Positions 6,982-14,291 of a DNA stretch of 22,326 bases are shown here, one piece after another. The stretch is taken from contig JBBSHJ010000052.1 of the NCBI GenBank assembly GCA_038253135.1, forward strand, positions 1 to 22,326. Direction: 5' to 3'. Position 1 is the stretch's first letter; each line of letters begins with the position of its first letter. Below the pieces are notes generated by a model. That model was not told where the DNA came from and did not search any database. It saw nothing but the letters and a program-made list of their open reading frames with translations. This DNA is from JBBSHJ01 sp038253135. Its GTDB lineage: Bacteria > Actinomycetota > Actinomycetes > Mycobacteriales > QHCD01. Made by a program: the position numbers and the translations under genes.

Positions 6982-7508
6982 ATGTCTGCTTGGAATCTCA
7001 ACGGAACCGCGCCCGATGATTTCGAGTTCGGCCGAGTCGAGGATGATCCCGCCGGGTCTGCCGTGCTGTGCCTGCGTGCCACGGCGGAGTCTCCCGACGG
7101 CTTCGGGACCGTGTCACAGGTGTTCGACGCGACGGACTACCGCGGTCGGCGCTGGCGGCTGTCGGGAGACATCCGCACCGAGGACGCGCGGTGGCCGGGC
7201 TGTGGATGCGCGTCGACCCGATCGGGGCCGATCCGCGCACAGGTGGTCGGTGGCTGGCCCTCGAAAACATGCAGGAGCGGGCGGTCCGCGGTACGACCGA
7301 CTGGACGCGCGCGGACATCGTGCTCGATGTGGCGGAGGAGGCCGGTGCCGTGCTCTTCGGGTTTCTCCTCGACGGCCCCGGTCGTGCCTACCTGCGCAAT
7401 CTCGCGTTCGAGGAGGTCGGCACCGACGTACCGACCACCGAAACCGCTGGCCACCTTCCCGACGCTCCGGGCGATCTCGACTTCCGGGAGATCCCCCCAT
7501 TGGGTTGA
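6982..7508 (+). pseudogene. Frameshifted gene for a beta-rich domain linked to regulators (AWNL...GLWMRVD family)
   Basis: ATG 6982 has GAGAGG about eight bases upstream and begins MSAWNLNGTAPDDFEF. The frame continues to RGRRWRLSGDIRTEDARW and then loses sense at 7194. The next frame picks up exactly there with AGLWMRVDPIGAD and runs through GRWLALENMQERAVRGTTDW and VLDVAEEAGAVLFGFLLDGP to a TGA at 7506-7508. One extra G between 7194 and 7195 would give ...RTEDARWAGLWMRVD..., which reads as one continuous domain of about 175 residues. I know this type from actinobacterial proteins of unknown function, sometimes next to or fused with helix-turn-helix proteins; the function is not known to me. 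Either the gene is inactivated or the base loss is a sequencing error in a G/C run. It is in frame with the sigma remnant upstream. Confidence 0.65.
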
Positions 7509-7527
7509 TGGACGAGTCGGCGCCCGA

Positions 7528-7686
7528 TCAGGCCCGCTTCGCCTGGGACGGGGCGTTGGCGATGGCGACGACCCAGTCGGGCGTACTGCGCTTTTCGCGG
7601 CGGTCGAGCTTGATCCGCAGCCTGGCGGCGGTGACCTTGTCGGGGGTGATCTCGACGACCTCGTCGTTACCGTTGATCTCGGCCAT
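7528..7686 (-). CDS. Possible separate 52-residue protein (internal start)
   Basis: ATG at 7686 lies in frame within the larger ORF and has AGAGGAGG six bases upstream, much stronger than anything before the outer GTG. The product would begin MAEINGNDEVVEITPDKVTA and end with the helix DWVVAIANA. It is charged and soluble, with no membrane segment. It may be made on its own, in addition to the longer form. Confidence 0.3.
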   Translation of the reverse strand: MAEINGNDEVVEITPDKVTAARLRIKLDRREKRSTPDWVVAIANAPSQAKRA

Positions 7687-8025
7687 GCGGCGCCTCCTCT
7701 GCTCGCACGACGTACCGATGTGCGACTCCGTCAGTGTCGACCCGGCGGGCCAGGGGGCAAGCGCCCGATCGGTCACGTCCGAGATGATGGCCCGCTCCTC
7801 GGCATCGGCGAGACGGCTGTCCACCAGATGGGTGAAGACGATGAACCCGACGTCGCGGTCGTAGGCGTCCGGCGCCCGCGTTAATTGCATCGCCCAGATG
7901 AACCGGGTCCACCAGTCCTCCCTGGCGGCACGGCGCTCGGCTAGCCGACCGAGGATCAGGTTGACCGCACCGACGAGCACACCGCCGACGACGGCGCCGA
8001 TGATCGCTGCCCAGCCGCTGTCCAC
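7528..8025 (-). CDS. Hypothetical protein with N-terminal membrane anchor
   Basis: A 165-residue protein with one clear membrane helix at about 4-26 (WAAIIGAVVGGVLVGAVNLILG). A basic segment follows (RLAERRAARED), then a soluble helical region (DWWTRFIWAMQLTRAPDAYDRDVGF to about 105). I recall actinobacterial hypotheticals with this anchor plus an EDWWxRFxWA motif, but no function. The last 52 residues (from MAEINGNDEVVEITPDKVTA) look like a separate small protein family, so this may be two neighbouring genes read as one. The GTG start at 8025 lacks a convincing ribosome-binding site. The gene converges with the frameshifted gene, leaving 19 bp between the stops. Confidence 0.55.
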   Translation of the reverse strand: MDSGWAAIIGAVVGGVLVGAVNLILGRLAERRAAREDWWTRFIWAMQLTRAPDAYDRDVGFIVFTHLVDSRLADAEERAIISDVTDRALAPWPAGSTLTESHIGTSCEQRRRRMAEINGNDEVVEITPDKVTAARLRIKLDRREKRSTPDWVVAIANAPSQAKRA

Positions 8026-8085
8026 GACGGCAGCCTAAAGGCTGGGCGCCGGCGGCGGCGGGCTCGAATGCGGTTCCTGCTTCTC

Positions 8086-8160
8086 ATGTCTGCCCTCTCA
8101 TGTCTGGGCCAGCAATGTCTGGGCCTCTACCGTCTGGGCCTCTACGGTCTGGGGATGACA
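8086..8160. repeat. Degenerate ~15-bp tandem repeat (about five units)
   Basis: Units begin at 8086, 8100, 8115, 8131 and 8146, built on TGTCTGGGCCTCTAC. The third and fourth units share CGTCTGGGCCTCTAC-like sequence almost exactly. The array lies in the 224-bp space between the divergent hypothetical (start 8025) and the S41 gene (start 8250). That space also holds a possible 32-codon leader. I see no hairpin or convincing promoter in the rest of it. Confidence 0.6.
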
Positions 8161-8253
8161 GACGCGCCGCGATCCCCGGGCGACGGGACAGATCGGGATC
8201 GCGAGGGCAAGGCCCTGACCGCCGACGGCTGGCAGCTCACCACGAGCCGATGA
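8155..8253 (+). CDS. Possible 32-residue leader ORF coupled to the S41 gene
   Basis: ATG 8155 to TGA 8251-8253 encodes MTDAPRSPGDGTDRDREGKA and then LTADGWQLTTSR. Its stop overlaps the S41 ATG as ATGA. A GGGG run directly before the ATG is too close to be a good ribosome-binding site. It may be a leader that couples translation, or the eroded 5' end of an older start; no function is implied. Confidence 0.2.
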   Translation: MTDAPRSPGDGTDRDREGKALTADGWQLTTSR

Positions 8254-9395
8254 CGCCCGGCGACTGGCACGCCGATCTCGACGCCCTGGCCGACGGGCTC
8301 GCTCGGCGACACCGCGACCCCTTCCGCACGGTGCCGAGGGAACGCTTCTTCGCCGCGGTAGCCGGGCTCCACGACCGCATCCCGCGCCTGACCGACGCCG
8401 CGGTGATGGTCGGATTCGACGCGCTCGCCGCGATGATCGGCGACGGGCACACCCTCGTCGAGACCGACGGGCACTACCGGCAGCTGCCGTTGGAGGTGTT
8501 CTGGTACGCCGACGAGTTGCGCGTCGTGCGAACGCTGACGGCGGATCCCCGGGTTTGCGGCGCCCGGATGCTGGCGATCGGCGGCGTCGCCATTGATGAG
8601 GTCCACCGCCGGCTGCAATTGGTGATCGCCCAGGATGAGAACGCGTGGTATGTCCTCGCGCGCAGCGCGGACCGGCTGACTCGTGCCGACGTGCTGGCGG
8701 CGCTGGATCTGCCATGCGGCGCCCCCACTGTGCGCTTCACTCTCGCCGGCCCGGACGGCACGGACTTCGCGGTGGACATCGCCGCGCTGCCGCCCGGCAC
8801 GGCCCCGGACTGGCCGGAGCCGGCGCCGGACGCCCCGCTGCGGTCGCGGCACCCCGACGAGGCGCTCGCCTACAGCGCGCTTCCCGACACCGACGCGGCG
8901 TACGTCAACTTCCGCCGGTACGACGGCATCGAAACCGCCGGCGCCCGTGTGGTCGCACGACTGCGCGACGAGGCGCCCGGACGGCTGATCCTCGACCTGC
9001 GCGACAACGGCGGCGGCGACTACACGCTCGCCCGCGACCACCTGATCTACCCCCTCTGGGCCGTGCCCAATATCAACCGACCCGGGGGTCTCTACGTCCT
9101 GATCGGCCGGCGGACGTTCTCCGCCGCCATGGTGACCGCAACCGACTTCCGCCGCGAGACCGAGGCGGTGCTGGTCGGCGAGCCCACCGGCGCGCGACCC
9201 GTGGGTTACCAGGAGCTCGGCACGTTCGAGCTGCCCCGATCCGGGCTGCGCGCACACTGCGCGACGCGGCGCTACCGCTTCTCCGACGTCGATCGGCCCG
9301 CCGTCTTCCCCGACCAGCGGGTCGATCCGGACTGGGAGGTCGAGAGCTCAGACCGGGACCCCGCCGTGGAATGGTGTCTCGCCCAGGGTCAGTGA
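8250..9395 (+). CDS. S41 family (C-terminal processing protease-like) peptidase
   Basis: A 381-residue protein with no signal peptide or membrane segment, so presumably cytosolic. The N-terminal third is helical (WHADLDALADGLARRHRDPF to MIGDGHTLVE). A PDZ-like middle with MLAIGGVAIDEV (107-118) follows. The S41 catalytic core has LILDLRDNGGGDYTLA (246-261), the candidate nucleophile S291 in RRTFSAAMV, and VGEPTGARP (309-317). This order (DxRxNxGG, then TxSAA, then GEPT) is the tail-specific-protease fold. The usual basic partner is not obvious, so activity is uncertain. The ATG at 8250 lacks a clear ribosome-binding site but overlaps a small ORF's stop. A much longer in-frame extension has no family similarity. 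The next gene, GH51, starts 65 bp later on the same strand. Confidence 0.8.
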   Translation: MTPGDWHADLDALADGLARRHRDPFRTVPRERFFAAVAGLHDRIPRLTDAAVMVGFDALAAMIGDGHTLVETDGHYRQLPLEVFWYADELRVVRTLTADPRVCGARMLAIGGVAIDEVHRRLQLVIAQDENAWYVLARSADRLTRADVLAALDLPCGAPTVRFTLAGPDGTDFAVDIAALPPGTAPDWPEPAPDAPLRSRHPDEALAYSALPDTDAAYVNFRRYDGIETAGARVVARLRDEAPGRLILDLRDNGGGDYTLARDHLIYPLWAVPNINRPGGLYVLIGRRTFSAAMVTATDFRRETEAVLVGEPTGARPVGYQELGTFELPRSGLRAHCATRRYRFSDVDRPAVFPDQRVDPDWEVESSDRDPAVEWCLAQGQ

Positions 9396-9460
9396 CCGCG
9401 ACCGGAGGTGGCCGCAACGGCGCCGCCAACCCGCAGCCGCGATGCGCAAGGCTTGAGGGC

Positions 9461-10942
9461 GTGAGCACCAGAATCCATCTCGATCCCTCCTTCAGCGTGG
9501 CCGACGTCGATCCCCGAATCTTCGGCTCCTTCGTCGAGCACCTCGGCCGCTGCGTCTACACCGGCATCTACGAGCCGGGCCATCCGAGCGCGGACGAGCA
9601 CGGCTTCCGCGGCGACGTCGCCGCCCTGACCCGCGAGCTCGATACACCGATCATCCGATACCCCGGAGGAAATTTCGTCTCGGGTTACCGCTGGGAGGAC
9701 GGCGTCGGGCCGGACCGGCCGGTGCGCCTCGACCTGGCCTGGCGGGCGAAGGAGACCAACGCGGTCGGCACGGATGAGTTCTGCGCCTGGACCCGCCGGG
9801 TCGGGTCGGAGCCGATGCTCGCCGTCAACCTCGGCACCCGCGGGGTCGAGGCCGCCGCCGACCTGGTGGAGTACTGCAACCATCCCGGCGGCACGCTCCT
9901 GTCGGATCGGCGGAGGGCCAACGGCTACACCGATCCGCACGGCGTACGGGTGTGGTGTCTCGGCAACGAGATGGACGGGCCCTGGCAGATCGGCCACAAG
10001 ACGGCGGAGGAATACGGTCGGCTGGCGACCGAGACGGCCAAGGCGATGCGCCTGGTCGACCCGTCGATCGAGCTGGTCGCGTGCGGATCGTCCGGGCTCG
10101 CGATGGCGACCTTCGGCGCATGGGAGGCGACGGTCCTCGAGCACACCTACGAGCACGTCGACTACGTCTCCCTGCACTCCTACTATCGCGAGGACAGCGG
10201 CGACCGCGGCGCCTTCCTCGCCGCCGCGACCGACATGGACCGCTTCATCGAGAGCGTGGCCGCCACCGCCGATTTCGTGCGGGCCAAGGGCCGGCACAAG
10301 AAGCGGATCATGCTGTCGTACGACGAGTGGAACGTGTGGTTCCCGACCCACCAGGACGACAACGCCGAGTGGGCCGAGGCGCCGGAACAGGTGCAGAACA
10401 CCTACACCGCCCTCGACGCCGTGGTCGTCGGCAACCTGCTCATCTCCCTGCTGCGGCACGCCGACCGCGTGCGGATGGCCTGCCTGGCCCAGCTGGTCAA
10501 CGTGATCGCGCCAATCATGACGGTGCCCGGCGGCACGTCGTGGCGGCAGCCGACGTTCTACCCGTTCGCCCTGACCAGCGCCCACGGCCGCGGGAGCGTC
10601 CTGCATTCGGTTGCCGACGGCCCGACGTACTCCACCGAGCCGTACGACGACGTACCGGTCATCGACCAGGTCGCGGTGTGCGCCGACGACGGCTCGCTCT
10701 CGGTCTTCGCGGTCAATCGTGACCAGCGCGAGCCGCAGCGGCTCGAGCTCGACCTGCGTGCCTTCCCGCGCCTGCGGTCGGCGGCGCACACCGTCGTGCG
10801 TGACGACGATCCCATGGCGACCAACTCCGCGGCGGAGCCCGACCGCGTCGTAGCCCGCGACCGTGGCACGGCGACCGTCGAGGACGGATCGCTCACGGTC
10901 GTGCTCCCGCCGCTCTCGTGGAACCTGGTGCGCGTGACCTGA
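9461..10942 (+). CDS. Alpha-L-arabinofuranosidase, glycoside hydrolase family 51
   Basis: GH51 enzymes release alpha-L-arabinofuranosyl residues from arabinoxylan, arabinan or arabino-oligosaccharides with retention of configuration. The catalytic (beta/alpha)8 domain starts with FGSFVEHLGRCVYTGIYEPG and IIRYPGGNFVSGYRWEDGVG. The acid/base is E170 in CLGNEMDGPW and the nucleophile is E289 in LSYDEWNVWF, 119 apart as in characterised family members. The C-terminal beta-sandwich ends in VVLPPLSWNLVRV. The 493 residues are full length. There is no signal peptide, so it acts inside the cell on imported oligosaccharides, which fits the ABC importer genes that converge on it. The GTG at 9461 has GAGGGC just upstream. 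Longer in-frame sequence upstream overlaps the S41 gene and is not part of it. I leave the symbol blank because abfA naming varies. Confidence 0.95.
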   Translation: MSTRIHLDPSFSVADVDPRIFGSFVEHLGRCVYTGIYEPGHPSADEHGFRGDVAALTRELDTPIIRYPGGNFVSGYRWEDGVGPDRPVRLDLAWRAKETNAVGTDEFCAWTRRVGSEPMLAVNLGTRGVEAAADLVEYCNHPGGTLLSDRRRANGYTDPHGVRVWCLGNEMDGPWQIGHKTAEEYGRLATETAKAMRLVDPSIELVACGSSGLAMATFGAWEATVLEHTYEHVDYVSLHSYYREDSGDRGAFLAAATDMDRFIESVAATADFVRAKGRHKKRIMLSYDEWNVWFPTHQDDNAEWAEAPEQVQNTYTALDAVVVGNLLISLLRHADRVRMACLAQLVNVIAPIMTVPGGTSWRQPTFYPFALTSAHGRGSVLHSVADGPTYSTEPYDDVPVIDQVAVCADDGSLSVFAVNRDQREPQRLELDLRAFPRLRSAAHTVVRDDDPMATNSAAEPDRVVARDRGTATVEDGSLTVVLPPLSWNLVRVT

Positions 10943-10958
10943 AATGGATCGGCCGCGG

Positions 10959-11855
10959 CTACTTGATCCCGGTGGTCGACATCCCCTCGACGATGCGGCG
11001 CTGGAAGAAGAGGAAGACGACGACCAGCGGCGCCGCCCCCATGACCGCCGAAGCCATCACCTGGCCGTAGATGATGCCGTAGGCCGACTGCACGCTGGCC
11101 AGCCCGACCGGGATGGTCATCAGCTTCGTCGAGGTCAGCACCAGCAGCGGCCACAGGAAGCCGTTCCATGTCCAGACGAAGGTGAAAATGGCCACCGCGG
11201 ACACCGCCGGGCGGCTCAGCGGGATGAAGACCGTGGTGTATATCCGCAGCCAGCTGGCGCCGTCGACCCGTGCCGCGTCGACGAGGTCGGCCGGAATACC
11301 GGAGAAGAAGGCGGCGAAGATCAGCACGGCCACCGGAGTCGCGATCGCCGGCAGGATGATCGCCCAGTAGGTGTTGAGCAGGCTGAAGGCATTGAACTCC
11401 TGGAAGCTCGGGAGAATCAGCACCTGCCCGGGAATCAGGATGCCGGCGACCAGCAGCGTCATGAGCGCGCGCCGGCCCGCCATGCGCGTGCGGGAGAGGG
11501 CGAATCCGGCCATCGAGCACACCACCACGGTGAGGATCATGGTGACTGTCGCCGTGATGAAGCTGTTCAGATACCACGTCGCCAAGTCGGAGTTGGCGAA
11601 GATATAGTGGTAGGCCGACAGCGTCGGGTGAGACGTCCACCACGATGTCGGATGGGTATTGATCTCCGACTCAGGCCGGAAGGACGTATCGAGCGCCCAC
11701 AACAGCGGGATTGCCCAGATCGCGGCGAAGATGAGCAGCACGACGGCGCACAGCGTCGTGAAGAGGCGGCTGCCTCCGCCGCCGCCGAGGACCGCCGACC
11801 GGCCCACTCCGGTGCGCCGTCTCGGCGGCGCTACTGCGGATACCGCGGAGGTCAT
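10959..11855 (-). CDS. Carbohydrate ABC transporter permease (MalG type)
   Basis: One of the two membrane subunits of a CUT1-type sugar importer. The 298 residues have a cytoplasmic N-terminus and six predicted helices (about 32-55, 97-120, 130-150, 162-183, 217-236 and 265-287). The EAA loop that docks the ATPase is at 193-216 (DAARVDGASWLRIYTTVFIP, then LSRP). An ATG at 11855 preceded by GGGGAG starts it 1 bp after the stop of the other permease, so the two are translationally coupled. It is the last gene of the importer operon and converges with the GH51 gene, with 16 bp between them. No ATPase gene is present; actinobacteria commonly use a shared MsiK-type ATPase for such importers, and I infer that here. 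Confidence 0.92.
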   Translation of the reverse strand: MTSAVSAVAPPRRRTGVGRSAVLGGGGGSRLFTTLCAVVLLIFAAIWAIPLLWALDTSFRPESEINTHPTSWWTSHPTLSAYHYIFANSDLATWYLNSFITATVTMILTVVVCSMAGFALSRTRMAGRRALMTLLVAGILIPGQVLILPSFQEFNAFSLLNTYWAIILPAIATPVAVLIFAAFFSGIPADLVDAARVDGASWLRIYTTVFIPLSRPAVSAVAIFTFVWTWNGFLWPLLVLTSTKLMTIPVGLASVQSAYGIIYGQVMASAVMGAAPLVVVFLFFQRRIVEGMSTTGIK

Positions 11856-11856
11856 G

Positions 11857-12804
11857 TCAGACTCCCCTCTGCTGGCGCCGGCTGACCACGAGGAACACGG
11901 CGCCGACCAGCAGGATCAGGACGAAGAAGAGCATCGACGCGGCCGCGGCATAGCCGGCCCGGTAGTCGGTGAAGCCGATGTCATAGATGTATTCGATGGC
12001 CGGCCGGCTGGTGAAGTTAGGCCCGCCAGCGGTGAGCAGATAGACTTGGTCGAAGATCTTCAGCGACGCGAGGATCTGCAGAATCGTCACCAGCAGGGTG
12101 GTCCGCCCGAGCAGGGGGATGGTTATCGACCGCACCTGCTGCATCGGTGTCGCGCCGTCGACGGCGGCCGCCTCGTAGAGGTCTCGGGGAATGTCCTGCA
12201 GGCCGGCGAGATAGAGGACGAAGTTGAAGCCGACGGTCCACCAGATCGTGGCGAGTGCCACCGAGGGCAGCGCCCAGGACGGGTCGCCGAGCCAGTTGGG
12301 CGGCGTGATCCCGATCTGGCTGACCCACGTGCTGAAGAGCCCCGTCTGGGCGGCGTAAAGGAAGCCCCAGATGAGCCCGACCGCCGCCGACGGCACGACG
12401 TAGGGCGCGAAGAAGATCAGCCGGAAGAACCACCGGAAGTGCCGGACCCGCTCGACCAGCACGGCCATGATCAGAGCGACGACCACCAGCGGCGGCGTGG
12501 TCATCAACGTGAAATACGTCGTGTGCCACATCGACCACCAGAAGTCGCTGCTCTTGAACGCCTCCATGTAGTTCGCGCCGCCGGCCCAGCTGCCCAGCCC
12601 GGTGTGGATTAGCGTGGTGTGGAAGAAGCTCATCACCACGCCATAGATCGCCGGGCCGATCAGGAAGACGACGTAGAGGACCAGGAACGGCGTGAAGAGC
12701 AGCCAGCCGGCCTTGTTCTCGCCGGGCACCCGGCTCTCGTCGCTGGTCGTGACGGCGCGTCCGCCGGCGGTGGCGCCAGCCGCGGTGACCGTAGTGACCG
12801 CCAT
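11857..12804 (-). CDS. Carbohydrate ABC transporter permease (MalF type)
   Basis: The partner membrane subunit of the CUT1-type importer, 315 residues. A hydrophilic N-terminus is followed by a first helix (about 33-60, WLLFTPFLVLYVVFLIGPAI). Further helices lie at about 95-117, 128-152, 180-201, 235-255 and 283-308. The EAA motif is at 211-230 (EAAAVDGATPMQQVRSITIP). GGPNFTSRPAIEYIYDIGF is the usual MalF-like segment before the last helices. The ATG at 12804 has AGGAAGGAG upstream, a strong site. The gap to the binding-protein gene is 28 bp. Substrate specificity is set by the binding protein and cannot be read from the permease. Confidence 0.93.
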   Translation of the reverse strand: MAVTTVTAAGATAGGRAVTTSDESRVPGENKAGWLLFTPFLVLYVVFLIGPAIYGVVMSFFHTTLIHTGLGSWAGGANYMEAFKSSDFWWSMWHTTYFTLMTTPPLVVVALIMAVLVERVRHFRWFFRLIFFAPYVVPSAAVGLIWGFLYAAQTGLFSTWVSQIGITPPNWLGDPSWALPSVALATIWWTVGFNFVLYLAGLQDIPRDLYEAAAVDGATPMQQVRSITIPLLGRTTLLVTILQILASLKIFDQVYLLTAGGPNFTSRPAIEYIYDIGFTDYRAGYAAAASMLFFVLILLVGAVFLVVSRRQQRGV

Positions 12805-12832
12805 TTCGCGACTCCTTCCTGGGGATCTCGCT

Positions 12833-14194
12833 CTAGGAAACCGGTGGCTTGGTCGTGGCGTATTTCTGCAGGCCCTTACGCATGGTGGCCACGGCCTGGC
12901 GCGGTGTCATCTGGCCGGTCTCGGCCGACGCGACGGCCGATCCGACGACCGTCTCGTAGTCGGACCCGGCGCCGGAATACCACGCCGGCGCGTCGTATAC
13001 CGCCGCTTGGGCCGCGGAGGCGTAGTTGGACTCCGGCTTGAGCTCCCGGTACGCCTTGCTGTGCTGCACCGGAAGCCAAGCGGGGATGTGCCCGCCCATG
13101 GCCCAGGTGATCGCATTCGTTTCCAGCGTATGGATGAAGTCCATCGTCAGGCCGAGCCGTTTGTGGTTGCGCTGCGGATCCTTCGGCAGGACGAAGACGT
13201 GCGAGTCGGCGAAGACGGAGTAGGGGCCACCGAAGATATTGGGCACCAACGTCATCGAGAACGGCACCTTCGCAGTCTGGTAGGTGCTCACCTGCCAGTC
13301 GCCGTCGATCAGGAAGCCGACCTGGCCGGTGGAGAACATCTGCTGCACGGCACTGCCATCGACCGTGTTGGGCATCAGCTTCTGCTTGATCGTCAGCTCC
13401 TGCATGAAGGTGAGGACCTTGATCGCTTTGTCGTCGTCGAGCACGATCGTGCGCCCCTCATCGGCGAGCACCTGTCCGCCGAGCTGGGAGTAGAGGGTGA
13501 TGAACCACCGGTAGCACGTCGAGGGATCGGCGGTGATGTTGACGACGCCGCCGTATTTCTTGGTCACCTTCTTCGCCGCCGCCAGGGCGGCGATGAATTC
13601 GTCCGGCCCCTTGATCGGTTTGAGGTTGCCGGAGGAGTCGAGCAGTCCCGCCTTCTTGCAGACGTCGGTGCGGTAGTAGAGGCAGTGGACGTGGGTGTCG
13701 AGCGGGACGCAGTAGAGCTTGCCGTCGATGTGCCCGGTCTCCCAGGCCTTGGCCGTGAACTTGTCGGCCGTCATTCCGTGCGCGCCCAGGGCCGACTCGT
13801 CGATCGGGGAGAGCAGCCCGGCGCGGGCGAGCGTCGGGAGGCGCGAGATGTGGGAGATCCCGATGTCCGGCGGGCGGCTGCTCAGGGTCGCCAGAGCCAA
13901 CTTCGTGTAGTAGGGATTGCCCCACGACAGCGTGACGGAGTTCAGCGAGACGTCCCGGTGCGACTTCGTGTAGGCGTCCTCCATCGCGACCATGCGGACG
14001 CCGTCGCCGCCGGAGAACAGGTTCCAGTAGGTCAGGCTGTCCTTCGGCGGTCCGGTGCCGGCCACCCCGGTGGCGACCGGCGATCCACAGCCCGAGACGG
14101 CGGCCGCGCCGATTCCGGCCAGGCCGGCCAGCCCCGCGCCGCGCAGCAGGTCCCGCCGATCGAATCCACTCCGCCAGCCACGCTCTGCCGTCAT
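12833..14194 (-). CDS. Extracellular sugar-binding lipoprotein of the ABC importer
   Basis: A family 1 extracellular solute-binding protein of 453 residues that delivers the sugar to the permeases at the outer face of the membrane. The N-terminus has twin arginines (R13-R14 in DRRDLLRG), a hydrophobic helix and a lipobox VSGC with C36. It is therefore probably exported by Tat and lipid-anchored. Mature sequence starts after GSPVATGVAG, with LTYWNLFSGGDGVRMVAMED typical of the first lobe. I chose the ATG at 14194, which has GAGAGG upstream and puts the signal peptide at the N-terminus. An in-frame start at 14302 would add a meaningless 36 residues across the operator. First gene of the importer operon, divergent from the dehydratase gene. 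The sugar is unknown; the GH51 neighbour suggests an arabinose-containing oligosaccharide. Confidence 0.92.
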   Translation of the reverse strand: MTAERGWRSGFDRRDLLRGAGLAGLAGIGAAAVSGCGSPVATGVAGTGPPKDSLTYWNLFSGGDGVRMVAMEDAYTKSHRDVSLNSVTLSWGNPYYTKLALATLSSRPPDIGISHISRLPTLARAGLLSPIDESALGAHGMTADKFTAKAWETGHIDGKLYCVPLDTHVHCLYYRTDVCKKAGLLDSSGNLKPIKGPDEFIAALAAAKKVTKKYGGVVNITADPSTCYRWFITLYSQLGGQVLADEGRTIVLDDDKAIKVLTFMQELTIKQKLMPNTVDGSAVQQMFSTGQVGFLIDGDWQVSTYQTAKVPFSMTLVPNIFGGPYSVFADSHVFVLPKDPQRNHKRLGLTMDFIHTLETNAITWAMGGHIPAWLPVQHSKAYRELKPESNYASAAQAAVYDAPAWYSGAGSDYETVVGSAVASAETGQMTPRQAVATMRKGLQKYATTKPPVS

Positions 14195-14229
14195 GACACG
14201 ACCTCTCGCTCGCCCGCCGGCCCCGGCGG

Positions 14230-14246
14230 CGTACAACGTTTGTACG
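14230..14246. promoter_or_regulatory. 17-bp palindrome, candidate operator between importer and dehydratase
   Basis: CGTACAA, three bases CGT, TTGTACG: a perfect 7-bp inverted repeat. It stands 35 bp from the binding-protein ATG and 45 bp from the dehydratase ATG, in a 97-bp divergent spacer. It is AT-richer than its surroundings, as operators often are in high-GC genomes. The place and form fit a LacI- or GntR-type site controlling both directions, but the regulator family cannot be told and no regulator gene is in the window. Confidence 0.6.
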
Positions 14247-14291
14247 GCAGGTCCGCTCGGGCATACCGATGGCCGCGAGATTACGCCCGAT

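Noticed and set aside
8086..8160. Possible CRISPR array in the 15-bp repeats
   Set aside because: The units are contiguous and degenerate with no spacers, and no cas genes are present.
8645..9460. N-terminal extension of the GH51 gene
   Set aside because: It overlaps the S41 gene in another frame and has no family similarity; GTG 9461 gives the normal GH51 N-terminus.
9389..10789. 466-codon minus-strand ORF opposite the GH51 gene
   Set aside because: Antisense shadow of a well-conserved enzyme; no motif and skewed composition.
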